Positions 1 to 11,778 of a stretch of 64,000 bases of DNA are shown here, piece after piece; positions within the stretch are counted from its first letter, which is position 1; every line of letters starts with the position of its first letter. Source of the DNA: Kalaharituber pfeilii (lineage: Eukaryota; Ascomycota; Pezizomycetes; Pezizales; Pezizaceae); the NCBI GenBank assembly GCA_015179045.1, contig WHUZ01000001.1, forward strand, positions 2,108,001 through 2,172,000. Direction: 5' to 3'. Below the pieces are notes generated by a model. It ran no database searches and had not been told where the DNA came from. It saw only the letters and a list, made by a program, of their open reading frames with translations. Both the position numbers and the translations under genes were made by a program.

Positions 1-1350
1 GGTACAGGATCACCCGCGGGCCAGTCGGGGTACACATGTGCCTGGGTTAGTAGTTTATCTTGCACTGCCTTTCGAGCAGCCGGTGTAATAGCCGGCATTT
101 TCAGGCTCTCTTCTTCTTCTGATGGTATCTCGGACTCTGACTCGGGTGATTCATCTTTCTCCTCCAGTGGTTTTTCTTTAACTACGGGTTTGGTGGCCAT
201 TTTGGACGTTTTATTCGCTGGGCTTTTGGTTTTCTTGGGCGATTCTTTGACTTCCGGTTGCACTTTCTCTCCCTTATCTGTCTTTGTATTCCTTTTACCA
301 GCCCCTGACTTGGTAAGATTTTCCTCCTTTAACCCCTCCACCGATTTAGGTGGCCTTCCTCGCCTCCTGGGTTTTACAGCATCAGATTCAAATTCAGATG
401 CGGTAGGTTCCTCTTTGAACACATGCTTCTCATCCACAGCTGGAAGCCCCTCCGCCGATTTAGGTGGCCTTCCTCGCCTCTTGGGTTTTACAGCATCAGA
501 TTCAGATTCAGATGCGGTAGGTTCCTCTTTGACCACATGCTTCTCATCCACAGCTGGAAACCCCTCCGCCAATTTAGGTGGCCTTCCTCGCCTCTTGGGT
601 TTTACAGCATCAGATTCAGATTCAGATGCGGTAGGTTCCTCTTTGACCACATGCTTCTCATCCACAGCTGGAAACCCCTCCGCCGATTTAGGTGGCCTTC
701 CTCGCCTCTTGGGTTTTACAGCATCAGATTCAGATTCAGATGCGGTAGGTTTCTCTTTGACCACATGCTTCTCATCCACAGCTGGATCCTGTGGCTCTGG
801 CTTCGGTGATTTTTCCTTCGCCTTGCTTCCTCGCACAAGCTTCCCTCGCTTCTTTGAAGCTGGCTCCGTGGCTGCATTTTCTTCTTTAGAATTATCATCC
901 TCTGGCTCCCCCTTTAAAAAGGCCTTTTTTGTAGGTTTTGGGTCGGACGGAGAACACCCTCGTTTCTTGGAGGCTACCTTCTCCTTCTGCTTCTCATTCT
1001 CAGCTGGGGCTTCATCCTCATTTGGTCTTTCCGCAGGCACTGGGACATCCTCCATGATCGCATCCTCATCCACTGTGGCAGCTGCATTTTTGCATTTTTC
1101 AGCTTCATTTTTTTTCTCCTTCTTGGACTTGTTACTCTTCGCACTTCCTACAACCAGTTTTGTCTGTTCTAAGGGCGCAGCCTTTGTTCCTGGAGGAGAA
1201 GTTAAAAACTTCCTACACGATTGCCAATGTTAGTGAAGTTCCTTACCAAAACGGACCACCGAAAATTGTCCCTAGCAACCAAGCCAATCGGACCAACCCT
1301 AGAGTAGACTGTGCTATGACGTACCCCAATGTAGCTTGCTTCAGAGGCAT
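1..1350 (-). CDS. CDC9: DNA ligase 1 (ATP-dependent replicative ligase), N-terminal part, cut by window edge
   Basis: Replicative DNA ligase that seals Okazaki fragments in the nucleus. Only the disordered N-terminal region and the start of the ligase core are present (about 412 residues); the gene runs off the left edge. Exon 1 (1325-1350) encodes MPLKQATLG. A 112-nt intron (1213-1324; donor GTACGT, branch CTAAC, acceptor TAG) follows, and exon 2 continues from 1212. Splicing rebuilds QATLGKFL, a PCNA-interacting PIP-box at the extreme N-terminus, as in other fungal ligase I proteins. A Lys/Glu-rich linker with four KRRGRPPK-type AT-hooks comes next. At the left edge the frame reads YPDWPAGDPVP, matching the conserved block just before the ligase DNA-binding domain. 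The AT-hook array is unusual for this family. The identity rests on the PIP-box plus the YPDW block; the catalytic domain lies outside the window. Confidence 0.86.
349..786 (-). repeat. 114-bp tandem repeat encoding AT-hooks inside DNA ligase 1
   Basis: The motif ggtggccttcctcgcctc begins at 349, 463, 577 and 691, exactly 114 bp (38 codons) apart. The last unit is truncated near 786. On the minus strand each unit encodes a KP(K/R)RRGRPPK AT-hook followed by an acidic/serine stretch (TASESESDAV). Units differ by only a few bases, so expansion is recent or homogenised. The strict multiple of three keeps the ligase frame open. Confidence 0.93.
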
Positions 1351-2829
1351 CTCGTCTTGTTTCTTAGTTTGCTGTGTCGAAACTAATCGCCGCTGTACAA
1401 CTGGGTTGAATTTTGTGAGAATTGTTGTGAGAGACAGTGTGTATTGATGAGTCGGACGCCGTGTTAAGCGTGTCACCACAGGAGAACGCAACATCTCACG
1501 TTCCCAAGCCTCACGCGCGTGCCCAGGTGCGTCGCGTCGCACGGTTTCGTCTAGGGTGGGGGCGTGTTGGGAATGTGGGAGCCAGAAGCCACATGCTGGG
1601 CTTGCTCCAATCGTAAAACAGTCATAAATGCACACTCCTACGCCGCAAGCGGTACAAGTAGGGCAGAGCCTTTGGATTAAGCTTTGTGGGCCAAGCGGCG
1701 TTACTCGAGGAATCCAAGGGCTTCTTACTTTCACTAGAACACGCGACTAGCCGGGGTAGACTGGAATCCATCTGAAAAGGCCATACATCCTCACGGCACT
1801 GGGTATACGCAGAATTATGGGCCCTCCCACGTTCTGCACTCTGTCTAGTGGGCACTCACTACCAAGGGCGGCGTCAACTGGGCCACGGGATTGTTCATCT
1901 TGATCAGCTCCATGGCCAGGCAAATGTATTTGTGAGATCTGCAGAAGAAGAAATACACACAGAAGATCTCAGACAAATATAAGAGGTGTGTGGTGACTTC
2001 TTGACTGTTATAAGGGCGTTATAGGTATAAGATTCCGGAAACACCTGCAAATATAAGGTAGTTTAAATTATCAAGTGATTATGTAGGTATTACTATATCA
2101 CTGCAAGTTGAGTACGAGACCAGCACTCCTGCAGAGCACCACGGGAAGCTCTCCTAGTGAGAACTATTGAAGTTTATTGTTCAACAATAGCCAATCTCAA
2201 ACTTCGAAACCTCGCTAGAACTTGAAACCTGTCAAACCAAAAAGAGAGAAAAATATTATGAAGGAAATAAATAAATAATAAATATAAATGTGAAAAAAGG
2301 ATAAAACAAACAAACAAAAAAGAATTTTCTGTACCCAATAAAGTACCAGTATGACATATCCTGTACTTCTCTACATTGGAAAGATTCTAGGAAGGCGAGA
2401 GGAAATCGCCCCAATAAGAGAAATAAGGGAGAACAAGAATTAGATAGGTAAGGAAAGACTGGTGCCAACCAGGATACTAGGAACCCCGCGGAAGTTCAAA
2501 AAGATTATCAAGAGAAGGCTGGTCAAGAAGGGATGAATAAACAAAAATAGGAGATGAACAAACATGCTGAAGAGCAATGTTAGAAAAACTGAGTAATACC
2601 GACAAGAGAATGAAACGATGCGCTAATGAAGCAAGAATGCAACTTTAACCGAACAATGAAAAATCTTAACGCTTTGATATGCCCTACCTGGAACACTCAC
2701 TTGATCAAGGAAAGTTCTAGCATGACTTTTACATGATTGGAAAAAAAAAAAAGAAAAGAAAAAGAGAGAGAGAGCTAGGGTGGAGAGCGAGTGAAGAAAA
2801 TGAGGAAGAAGCTCTTAAGATCCAAAGAG

Positions 2830-2861
<32 letters not shown>

Positions 2862-3055
2862 TATATCAGGCATGAATTAGAATACTCCCCAAATAGAGGG
2901 TACAGAGCCACTAATCCTATTCCCCGTACACATATGTAACTATAAATCACCAAATTCCTGATTTGTCCTTTCAATAATGTCTGTCGGATACAATAATGTA
3001 CAACATGGATAGATAATTCCTAGTGGTCTAGCACAGCCAAAGTACTATGCGCAGC
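1351..3055. other. Intergenic: ligase upstream region and EFR3 3' flank
   Basis: No supported gene. The right part is the 3' flank of EFR3 and the left part is the promoter and 5' leader side of DNA ligase 1. Low-complexity tracts include an A/GA-rich run (about 2739-2773) and T23 followed by (AT)n at 2831-2868. No ACGCGT cell-cycle box was seen near the ligase start. Confidence 0.6.
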
Positions 3056-6000
3056 TTAGTATGGCGGCTTAAACACCCCTCGACTGCTCCCAGGCCTCTT
3101 CTTTGTCGTTGATACAGCATCAATACCGCTCAAAAAGCTCTGAACATCAATCTTTCCAGTTCCAGGTCTCAAGCTGTCATTTCCATGTTGGGAGTGGACG
3201 GAGGGATGATGGCTGAACTTGTATCCGTTAGGGGAGACAGGGATCGAAGGCGTGGAAGACTCATCCATCGGTGTAGATGTTGCCAATCGAGAATGTCCAT
3301 TTTCCTTGCTTGCTCCACTTAAATATTCTTCCTCTCCAGGGTATGTCCCAGGAATCGTCGGTGGCAACCTCGGGACAGGAGGGATATTTCTATCGATAAT
3401 ATTACGTGAAAGAGCTTCCTCACTGTGGTTGCTATTATGGAAACCTGATTCGCTTCCAATGGTGCCTCTTCTGCTTGCCATGCTCGCGGAACGTTTCTTA
3501 TGTAGCCCATTGCCATTCGAGGAAGCCAGAGAGAATCGCCCGCTACCCCCTGCAGCTACACCTCCATTAGCTACAATTAGTTCTTCTCCATCTGAAGACG
3601 TGTATGACTGACACTCGCTGGCGCTGCTGCTATCGTCCACCACAACTCCACCGTTTGAAGCATCTGATGCCTGGCCAGTGAGCACTGCTTTGAGGTCATC
3701 AACTTTAACTGTCCATGATCTGCTGGAGCTGCTCCTTGTCGTGGAGTCTCCAGTCGTTTGAAGGCGGACTCTGAACGGCGATCCCGCTCCACCATGCTTC
3801 GATCCTGGCCTGCTATTGTGATAGTTGGAGCTACCATTCAAGCTTCCTGGCCCTCCATTATTATCATTGACGCTTAGATAATGCTTCAGTGTTCCTGTAC
3901 CAAGCCTAGACTCTGTAATACTTGCTTGCCTACTTGAATGAGTCTCCAGCTCAGCGAGAACCGCCTCCTTGCTCCAGTCCACCAATAGTGCGTCTTTGAC
4001 CTTCATAAAAACAGGAGATCTTTGCTCTGGTGAGGCCGAGAGCGCAGCATCGCAAATGTCACTAACGACTACAAACCTGTTGTCGAATGGCATGATAGGT
4101 TCCTGTGAGATATGCCCGACTTTTTCTTGGATGGATAGAGGCGTGGGAGGAATATCCTGGGGTGGGAATCTAATCCCATCAAACCACTGCCCATGTTCCT
4201 TACGGCGCTTGATTTCCATCCCAACGTCTTCTTGTACATCCTGTAGTCCAAAGAGTTCCCCAACAGTCAACAAATATCCTGCAACCAGACTTGACAATCC
4301 GACTTGAGCTTTGCGATCTTCAACCATAGGAATTTCGGATTGGAGTTTGTATATCATGGGCAAACCAGGTACAATTGCATTTAGATTGAGCTTCAGGACT
4401 AATTGGGTTAGAAGAAGATGCAGTGCCACCAGGTCCATGGAGTCGGGTGCATATTGTAAGGCAGATTCATAGATAGCGACGTGCAATAATTTGAGGAAGT
4501 TATTCGATCCTTTATCTAATGCTGGTAATGCGCTCTGCTATTCTGCAATTAGTGACCTAAACCTGGTAGTGTGCATCATAACTTGTAAATACCTTCTTTG
4601 GGGACACGGCGCCTGCGGAACCAGTAGTCCTATCGATTTCAAGTTTCAAATATGTTGTGAAAGCGTCAACATAGTTCTTACGAACACCCCTATCCTCCTC
4701 TCTCAATAGCCAAGTTGTTCCTTCCCACACACTTAGTGGTACAGCGTTCCTGTTTAGACTCTGTGTATTTGTTCGATTATTTGCAACCTTCAAGATGTCC
4801 TTCACGCATTTCAATGCTGTCGTCCTCGCAGTCACAAAAGAGAAGAAGTCGTCGGTATTCTGCTTCTCCGATAGGTTTCCAGTGGCAGACGCAGCAACAA
4901 TGGGATCGTTTGATGCTGCAATAGGTGTGGGTGAAGCAGGTTTTAAGCGAACCAAAATCTCTGAAACCATGTCTGCAATCTGGTCCGAATAGTAAATATG
5001 ATTTCCCAAATTTCCAATGCAAAATTGTAGTTTCACCAGTAACTCCTGACGGATGTCGGATGCACTTGACGAGATTTCGACTGCCGCATCATTACCGCCA
5101 TTGAGAACAATGCTGGGGACTGTAGTATCTTGCTCAGGAAGTGGATCAACAACAGGTGAATTCCTCGGAGAACCTTCGAGTTGAAGCAATCGAAGAATAT
5201 GGTTGATAAAAGACAAGAGAACATCCATGACAGAGAGCCCAATCAGGTTAACAGAAGATGCTAATAGCCATGAGATTAAATGAGCCACAATCAATTGCTT
5301 TGGCAATGCAGTTTCCCTCATTGGAATCCGAACCAATGCGTCCTGGCACGTGATCAATATAAGATGTCTATATTGAACTGGTGCCCATTTTGCAATCATC
5401 TCCAAGAGAGCAGTCGCCCAACCTTCCGATATACCTTGCTTTGATGTAACGAAGTCAAGCACTGATACCGTCGCATATCGAATTTGAGCTGTGTTATTGA
5501 CTTCGAATATCCGCTTCAGACTTCTAAGGGCAAGGACGCCGATGTCTTCTTCTTCAAGCTTATCCGCAGCTTCAGCTGTACTGGCAGCAGCGGCAGCAGC
5601 AGCATCTGTAATATTTGTGGCAACAGTACTTAGGCTGAGCCGTGGGCGGATAGTTCCTTCTGCTTCCTCTTGGTCAAGATTATTGGTCCGTTGCTGAAGT
5701 ATCAGCAGATGATCCTCCGACTCAGAATAGACATTTTGTAGAATCACTGGTATGATGATGCTGAGTTGTCTCCGAGCATCTGCTGCAGATGATAAGGCTT
5801 CGCTTGATGCGACACTGTTGATGGCCAGTAAACCAATAGATCTCCATTTCAATGCTTGGTTTTTGTCAAAACTCGACGCGCATTCAGCATATAGCGTAAT
5901 TATCTCTTCAAACTGCCGAACAAATTCTGAGTCCGACGACAAATTGGCACCATCATGGTGAGCACAAAAGGATTCGAAACAAGGAATCGAGTCTTCGATC

Positions 6001-6385
6001 AGGTTAATATCTTTCGAGCCAAGGATTGTCTGAAGGACAGTCAGGATAGAGGAGGCGTAGAGATTAAGGTCGCGAGGACACTTTTCTATGAGTGCTTTGC
6101 ATATTTCAAGGGTAACATGTACGTTGCTGGTTTCAAGCTAGTTAATTGAGTTTAATCGTAAAAAGGAGAATAAGGGACTCACCCTGGTTTGGCGCGCCAT
6201 ACATCACTTGCAGTTCTCTTTTCCAGAAATTTACCAACTTTTTGCAGTTTTGATCTACGCGTAGACGCGTAGTAAAGAAGATAGGAGAGCTCTGATGGGT
6301 TGGGTTTTGCCCCGGAATCCTTTGGTAGGGCAGGGTAGCACTTGAGAACAAGGCTCTGGTGTTTCGGTCTGTACGAAGTCCTCAT
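3056..6385 (-). CDS. EFR3: EFR3-like plasma-membrane PI4-kinase anchor protein
   Basis: EFR3 anchors the Stt4/PI4KIII-alpha complex to the plasma membrane for PI4P synthesis. Exons are 6183-6385, 4593-6126 and 3056-4537 (introns 56 and 55 nt), totalling 1,072 codons, close to the usual fungal size. The N-terminus has RPKHQSLVLKCYPALPK and SELSYLLYYASTRRSKLQK followed by a KRTASDV block, which is diagnostic of the family. The middle is an armadillo/HEAT-like helical region. After about residue 700 the protein becomes Ser/Gly/Asn-rich and disordered, typical of fungal EFR3 tails. The first intron is phase 2 and rebuilds KPG|NVHVTL. The second uses donor GTATTT with a CACTAAT branch; a nearer GTTTAG donor was rejected because the intron would be about 23 nt. 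The start at 6385 is the first ATG before the conserved block, but a short upstream exon cannot be excluded. Confidence 0.9.
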
Positions 6386-8767
6386 ATCGATTGCATTAAC
6401 CGGATGGAAAAGTCTATAGAGGAATTTATTCTGAGAGAATGTGCAAGAAAGGCAGAAGAGACACCAGGTGTTGGCCTCTGCCGGATAGGGTGAGGATGAA
6501 GGGGCCGTCTTCTGTTTCCGATACTTTGGGAATGTCTCTTTCTCCTTGCCAGAGGCTGACATGGACATGGACCCTGACTGTAGTACTAATTTCTCCGGGT
6601 AGGGGTGGCTCGCTCGCAGTGGTGGGGGATATGCATTAGAGGGCCTGCAGGCCAGATGCGTTATGCGCTCGTAATACGTCGCTCTGTTCCCTTTCTTACC
6701 GCCCTCGAACGACCATTTGGTGGCTGTGACTTCTCGCTGCCGGGGCCTTCTGCTGTCCCACCCGTGTCTCTGCTTGCGACGGTGCACGAGTACCTGGCCG
6801 CACAGGTGGCCTCGCGCAGGATGGAATCAGCGGAGAAATCGCGCTGTCGTTGTCCGCCCGCTCTCCGCAAGCTTCTTCGCACTATGATAGATGATGGACC
6901 TTCTCTAACCTCCTGTAATTTTTTTTTTTTTTCTTTCTTTCCTTTTTTTTTTTTTTCTTTTTTCGTTCTGTTGCTGTCCCTATACTAGATCTCAGTTTCA
7001 ACTTCGACGGCTGGCTACCATTCGGCCCCCGTGCATCATCAGAAGACCAGCTCTGGAGACGGCTGCTGGGTTGTGGTGGTTGACCCGGTGACGTTGTTTA
7101 TGACGGGATTGCTGCTATTATATAGTATTCTCTGGAGTGGCCCTGTTTGTTGGGACAAACCTTGATGCGCAACAGATGTGAGCACACTGGGAGTATAGGG
7201 ACATAAACGAGAAACAAAGTTTCCAGTGTGAAATAGCACCCACGTAGATGTTTGCGACGTGACCCCGGAGCTCTAACCTTCCTTCCCCAATACAGCAACT
7301 TGGATCGCTCTGGACGTCAAAGGAGAAAAGAGTCTGCTAGGCGAAGATAACAAACTAGGGTATAAGACCTCAAGTTGATATCGACAATACGGCCTGTCTT
7401 GTGCCAAGCACAGTACTCGAGTACAATTCCTTGCAAAAATCTGATATATGCTGGCTCGATCGCAAGAAACGAAAAGGTTGCCCATTTTCTTGCCCATTTC
7501 CTAGCGAGCCACTTTATGTACAAGTACTCTACTGCACTTTAGTCCCGGTGCTACCTGGTAAACGGCTGAGGCGGCTTCCATCTGTCGGCGGAAGCAGGCG
7601 AAGGCGCAAGAAAAACAAGCACGAATATAAATTGTCGTACGGTGCATGCGCGCATGCCATGTAGGGCACCTACAACGCTAGCAACCTACATACGAGCGTG
7701 CCCTGAGGAAGCCTATGATACCGTTGTGCCAATGAGTCGCTGATGTTTGGCCTTTCCTCCGCTTCAAGCTGAAATACTCCTTACTCGTACACTAATACCT
7801 AAGTTAGCGGGCAGTCGGAAGGAATTCTTAGCACTGAGGCGGTATCCCATAGCATGTCATGTCTAAGATACTTTGCAGCCTCGCCAAATGCATGGTCCAC
7901 GGCCCAATGACTGCAAGCTGCAGCAAAACATCTCACAAATCACAAGGTCATGGAAGACTTCTCGAGAGCACTCGACGTTTAGTTGGTTGAAGAGGAGCCA
8001 GGGAGTACGTATACATGCAGTCCGCACGCCACAAGAGTTCATGATTGGAAAATGCGGCTGCCATTGCCATTCTGTCTGTGAGACAGCATGTCAGAAACCA
8101 ACTAGACTCGTTACGTACCCCGAGTAGCTAGCGGACGTAGACACGGTAATGCAAATCTCACCTTGACACAGAATCTGCCTTAGGGGCTTGGTGTGAGACT
8201 TGTCATGATACTCTCCACTCTTCCTGCTCTGCGATTATAGGCACCCCTCACCTTAGCACACCAATTTTCTGCTAGGTCCTCAGTCACTTGATAGCCGCTC
8301 GTTACTGTAAAGTACTCCCAAGTACGTCATGGACTATCGTTACCAAGTAGGCATTGGGACAACGCTATACTAATATTACTCAGCAATGATTCATATTGAT
8401 CATGGCCAGAAGAAATCGGAAAAATCTAGCTCCGACCTCCGCCCGTCAATGGGAACCTCTGGGCACGTGAAAGAACACCTGAAATCACGTGAACAAAGAG
8501 CACTCTCCGCTAAGGAACAAAGAGCCTGTTCACGCAGCTTGGCAATGCTTGACCCTGCTTGACCCTCCTAGCCCGCTAGGTATCATAGTGTCGATAGGTA
8601 CCGTACTCGTACAGTGGCAGTAAGTTATGAACTTCAAATTAGCCCGAAAGCCTTAGGCGAGACAATCATCGTTTGTTAGCGAAAAACCCTCCGCCCGACG
8701 TGAGCCACAAGCCGAACACTCGCACTTATTGCACAGTCTGGAAACTCAGACGTCCTCTTCGCTCAAT
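6386..8767. other. Intergenic region between divergent EFR3 and CSN3
   Basis: Shared upstream region of two divergent genes; no conserved coding signal was found. It holds a long pyrimidine tract (T/C, 6918-6966), a 14-bp perfect palindrome GCATGCGCGCATGC at 7644-7657, and two CACGTG boxes listed separately. Confidence 0.6.
8464..8491. promoter_or_regulatory. Paired CACGTG E-boxes upstream of CSN3
   Basis: CACGTG occurs at 8464-8469 and 8486-8491, 22 bp apart (about two helical turns) and roughly 280-300 bp before the CSN3 start codon. CACGTG is the core site of bHLH proteins such as Cbf1, USF and SREBP types. Function is inferred from position and pairing only. Confidence 0.4.
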
Positions 8768-10477
8768 ATGGACAAAATCCTCGATTCACTTCTCTCCCTC
8801 TCCTCAAAACCACTTCAGGATGAAGCGTATGACCGACAAATGTCCAGCCTGGTCCAGGCCCTTAACAAAATTGGAGCGGCTAATATGATTACAACACCTG
8901 GTGGACCGAGCCTACTGGAGGTACTTGACCCGACAGAACAAAGTGTTGGTTACCTATACATCTTGTGAGTTCTATGCCCTTAGCTCGCAATCGCCAACTC
9001 AAACTGAATGGTGCCTATAGCTAACCATGGTGATCCGTCTTAAAGAGTGGCAAATATACGTCTTATAGGAATAGATCACGGTGATATTTGGAAGCGCACG
9101 GTTTTGTTCTTAGAGTCCTACGACTCACGACAAATTAGCTATGCTCTAGACCAGTTCAAAGCATTGGTGGGGGAGATTGTAAGATTTACCAGTGAAATAG
9201 ACAAGGTACACTTTGTTACCCTCATCATGAGAAAGTTTATGAGCGCTGTCTGTATCCATGTCAGCTGACATTATATCAACGATAGCCACTTTTGATCGTA
9301 CGTCCTCTAAAAAAGGCTATTCTCCGATCAGCGAAACCTACCAGGTTCAGCTTTCTTCACACGTGCTTTGTCCAGAAATGCTTGGAGGCGAGATGTTATA
9401 GGGACGCTTGCACAATTCTTGACATGGATGTGACTGAGTTTCCATCTCGTAAGGAAGCGAAAGATATAGGATACCAGGATGTTGTTTCTTACTTTTTGTA
9501 CGGTGGTATGATTTACATTGGTTTGAAAAATTGGCGACGGGCTATGGATTACTTGACATATGTGAGTATAATCAGTATCCCTTGAGAATCTCCTGGAGTA
9601 AGTTAACCAGATCTACGGTAGGCTGTTGCTTACCCAGGAAATGCCTGCTCTTCCATTCAGCTGGAAGCTTACAAGAAATATCTGCTCGTGGGACTTTTAC
9701 TGGAAGGAAAGGTGAATAGATCTAAGTTGCTTGTCGTTATCATATACTTATCGGCTGTAGACAGTAAATATACCGCCTGGGACCAGTTCAAATGCCGTGC
9801 GGGCTTATCGAGCTCTAGTCAAGCCATATGAGAGTTTTACAGCTGCATTCAACGCTGGAGATGCAGAAGGGCTTCGGCAACAGACAATTACCTGCATGCC
9901 GATATTTGTCGATGATGGCAATGCAGGGCTGGCTACTCAATGCCTAGATGCATTTCGAAGATTTCAAATAGCGGGTTTAACACATACATATGTCACGCTT
10001 AGCGTAAAAGAAATTGCGAGGAGAAATTTGGAGTTGCTGGGTCGAGGAGGTGGAGAAGATGAGACCGAGAGGTATGTTCTCGGAATGATTGAAAGAGACG
10101 AAATCCGGGCATCGTTATCACACGAGAGTCCTAGTTTGCAAAATTCTGGCTGCGTAATACACTTCCACGACAATCCTCAATCCGAGAAGCGGAATCTGCG
10201 AGGTCTCGAAGAACAAATTATGCGCACAGTTGCCATCACAAATCAAGCAAAGACGTTGGAGAAGAAATTGGGTCTTAGCAAAGAATATATATCCTACCTC
10301 AACAAACTAGGTAAATCCGGAAGTGCTGGTGGAGCTGGTGGGGGAAATCTTGCAGATCCAGACTCCATGGACACTGGAGACATGTTCGACTACCTTGCTC
10401 GAAGTTCGACAGGGTACAGCTTTGATGATATGGTAGATGAGGATATCATGCATCAGGATAGCTTTGACGATGAATGA
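8768..10477 (+). CDS. CSN3: COP9 signalosome subunit 3
   Basis: Subunit 3 of the COP9 signalosome, the deneddylase complex that controls cullin-RING ubiquitin ligases. Exons are 8768-8964, 9046-9205, 9286-9561, 9622-9711 and 9761-10477, giving 479 residues, the usual CSN3 length. Recognisable blocks are LLEVLDPTEQSVGYLYIL near the N-terminus, KKAILRSAKP with CFVQKCLEAR in the helical repeats, IQLEAYKKYLLVGLLLEGK, and a C-terminal PCI-like segment around residues 330-430. The tail is acidic (Asp/Met-rich). All four introns have GT/AG ends and restore frame exactly. Intron 2 (80 nt) has a CTGAC-type branch. Subunit identity over other PCI proteins rests on the LDP...YLxIL block and the LEAYKKY motif. 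Confidence 0.85.
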
Positions 10478-11403
10478 TTCTTCTAAGCCGCTCCTGGGAA
10501 AAGCATCAACACATGGTTGTGTCATATTGTGAAGTAATGGTTGGATGAAATGGTTGGCCAAACTGGAGTTGATTATACTTTCTCTTTATCTGGCTTCATA
10601 AATTTATGTATTAAGTAGGGCACGTTAACTATATGGATGAAAAACCTGTTAATATACGTAATTCAGACCACTGAAAACTTATGGCATAGTGATGGCAAGG
10701 CTATACAAACTTACATACTCTTTAGACTCGTGTCTACTACACATGGATGCGCATTCTTTTGAGTGTAGGCTCGTTGTCGTACTATACGCTACTGCGAGGC
10801 CATTTGTGAGTTGGCAACGTCTCTAGGAATAAATCAAACATCAGGGTGCAGTGGGAATTAAACACCCTACATATTTGAAGAAAAATCTATAAACATGATG
10901 ATCTAGTCAGCGTCGGGTTGCGAGACTGATGATCCTATTCCTAGACAAATCTACTGTTACAAATTACCCTGAGTCTGTGGATGTCCCAACAGGTAGCAGA
11001 GAGACAAGGCAGCAGGATAAGGCAAAGAACATGAAGCAGGTCCTAAGCTAAGCTGCCCAAAGCCTGTAAATGATGGTATGTTTTAGAGGTGTTGGAAGTG
11101 TCACTAGCGGGGTGGAAGGGGCTCGACCTTTTTCTTTGTAAGTTGCTGATCTCTCATCGGTTTGAAGGCTTGTGTGTTTTTGAGTTTGCTTAGTTTTGCT
11201 TGAATGGGATTGTTCATGGAGTATTGTTATATACAGTACATATCCTGAAAGTGCGTATCTGGCAGACTATCGATATATCAAGGGTTTCAAAGTGGACTTG
11301 AACGCTTTTTTCCCGCAGTGTTATCTCAACACCCAGAGCAGCTGGAAACTTTGTGACAGTATGATAGTATAGTAGCAGCGTAGCTCGACAGTATCACATC
11401 ATG

Positions 11404-11458
11404 GTGAGTATGCATACACTCGGGCCACGCACCACTGATGCTAACTTCTCGTGGATAG
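11404..11458 (+). repeat. Intron-like repeat copy A (55 nt)
   Basis: The sequence has a perfect fungal intron layout: donor GTGAGTATG, branch GCTAAC, acceptor GATAG. Its last 22 bases (GATGCTAACTTCTCGT then GGATAG) match copy B at 11737-11778 except for one base. It is not inside any recognisable coding frame. Confidence 0.5.
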
Positions 11459-11736
11459 TAGCATGGCAGTATCACACCCCGATAGCATAGCAAAGCGATA
11501 TGGAGAGAAGAGAAGTTTATTCTGCTCGCTCATTTATCTAGGGAGCTCTGCTATTCTAGCCATCTACAAAGGACGATTCTATCGAGCTATCTAAGCATTG
11601 TTGGACCCCTTATTCAATCCGCTTCCTTATTGTTTCCGTGCTTCCTCATTATCAACCTGTGAACCCATTACTGGACTTGGGAATAATAGTGGCCGTTTCG
11701 AGTATGGCCAATTCTTGGCGGGTTCACAGCAGCATG

Positions 11737-11778
11737 GTAAGTATGATATATGCATTGATGCTAACTTCTCGTAGATAG
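11737..11778 (+). repeat. Intron-like repeat copy B (42 nt)
   Basis: Donor GTAAGTATG, branch GCTAAC and acceptor AGATAG, nearly identical to copy A in the last 22 bases and first 9 bases, with a shorter middle. The two copies are 278 bp apart in the same orientation, with related short flanks (GCTCGAC, GCATGG). Confidence 0.5.

Noticed and set aside
349..786. Possible CRISPR-like array
   Set aside because: The repeats are contiguous coding units of 114 bp without unique spacers, in a eukaryotic gene.
190..1233. Plus-strand 347-codon open frame with four striking 38-residue repeats
   Set aside because: It is the antisense shadow of the DNA ligase 1 linker. The minus strand gives AT-hooks, a PIP-box and the conserved YPDW block, while the plus frame has no family features.
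1243..1734. Minus-strand 163-codon frame upstream of the ligase
   Set aside because: Only its MPLKQATLG part is coding. The rest upstream is compositionally leader-like, and its downstream end reads through the intron.
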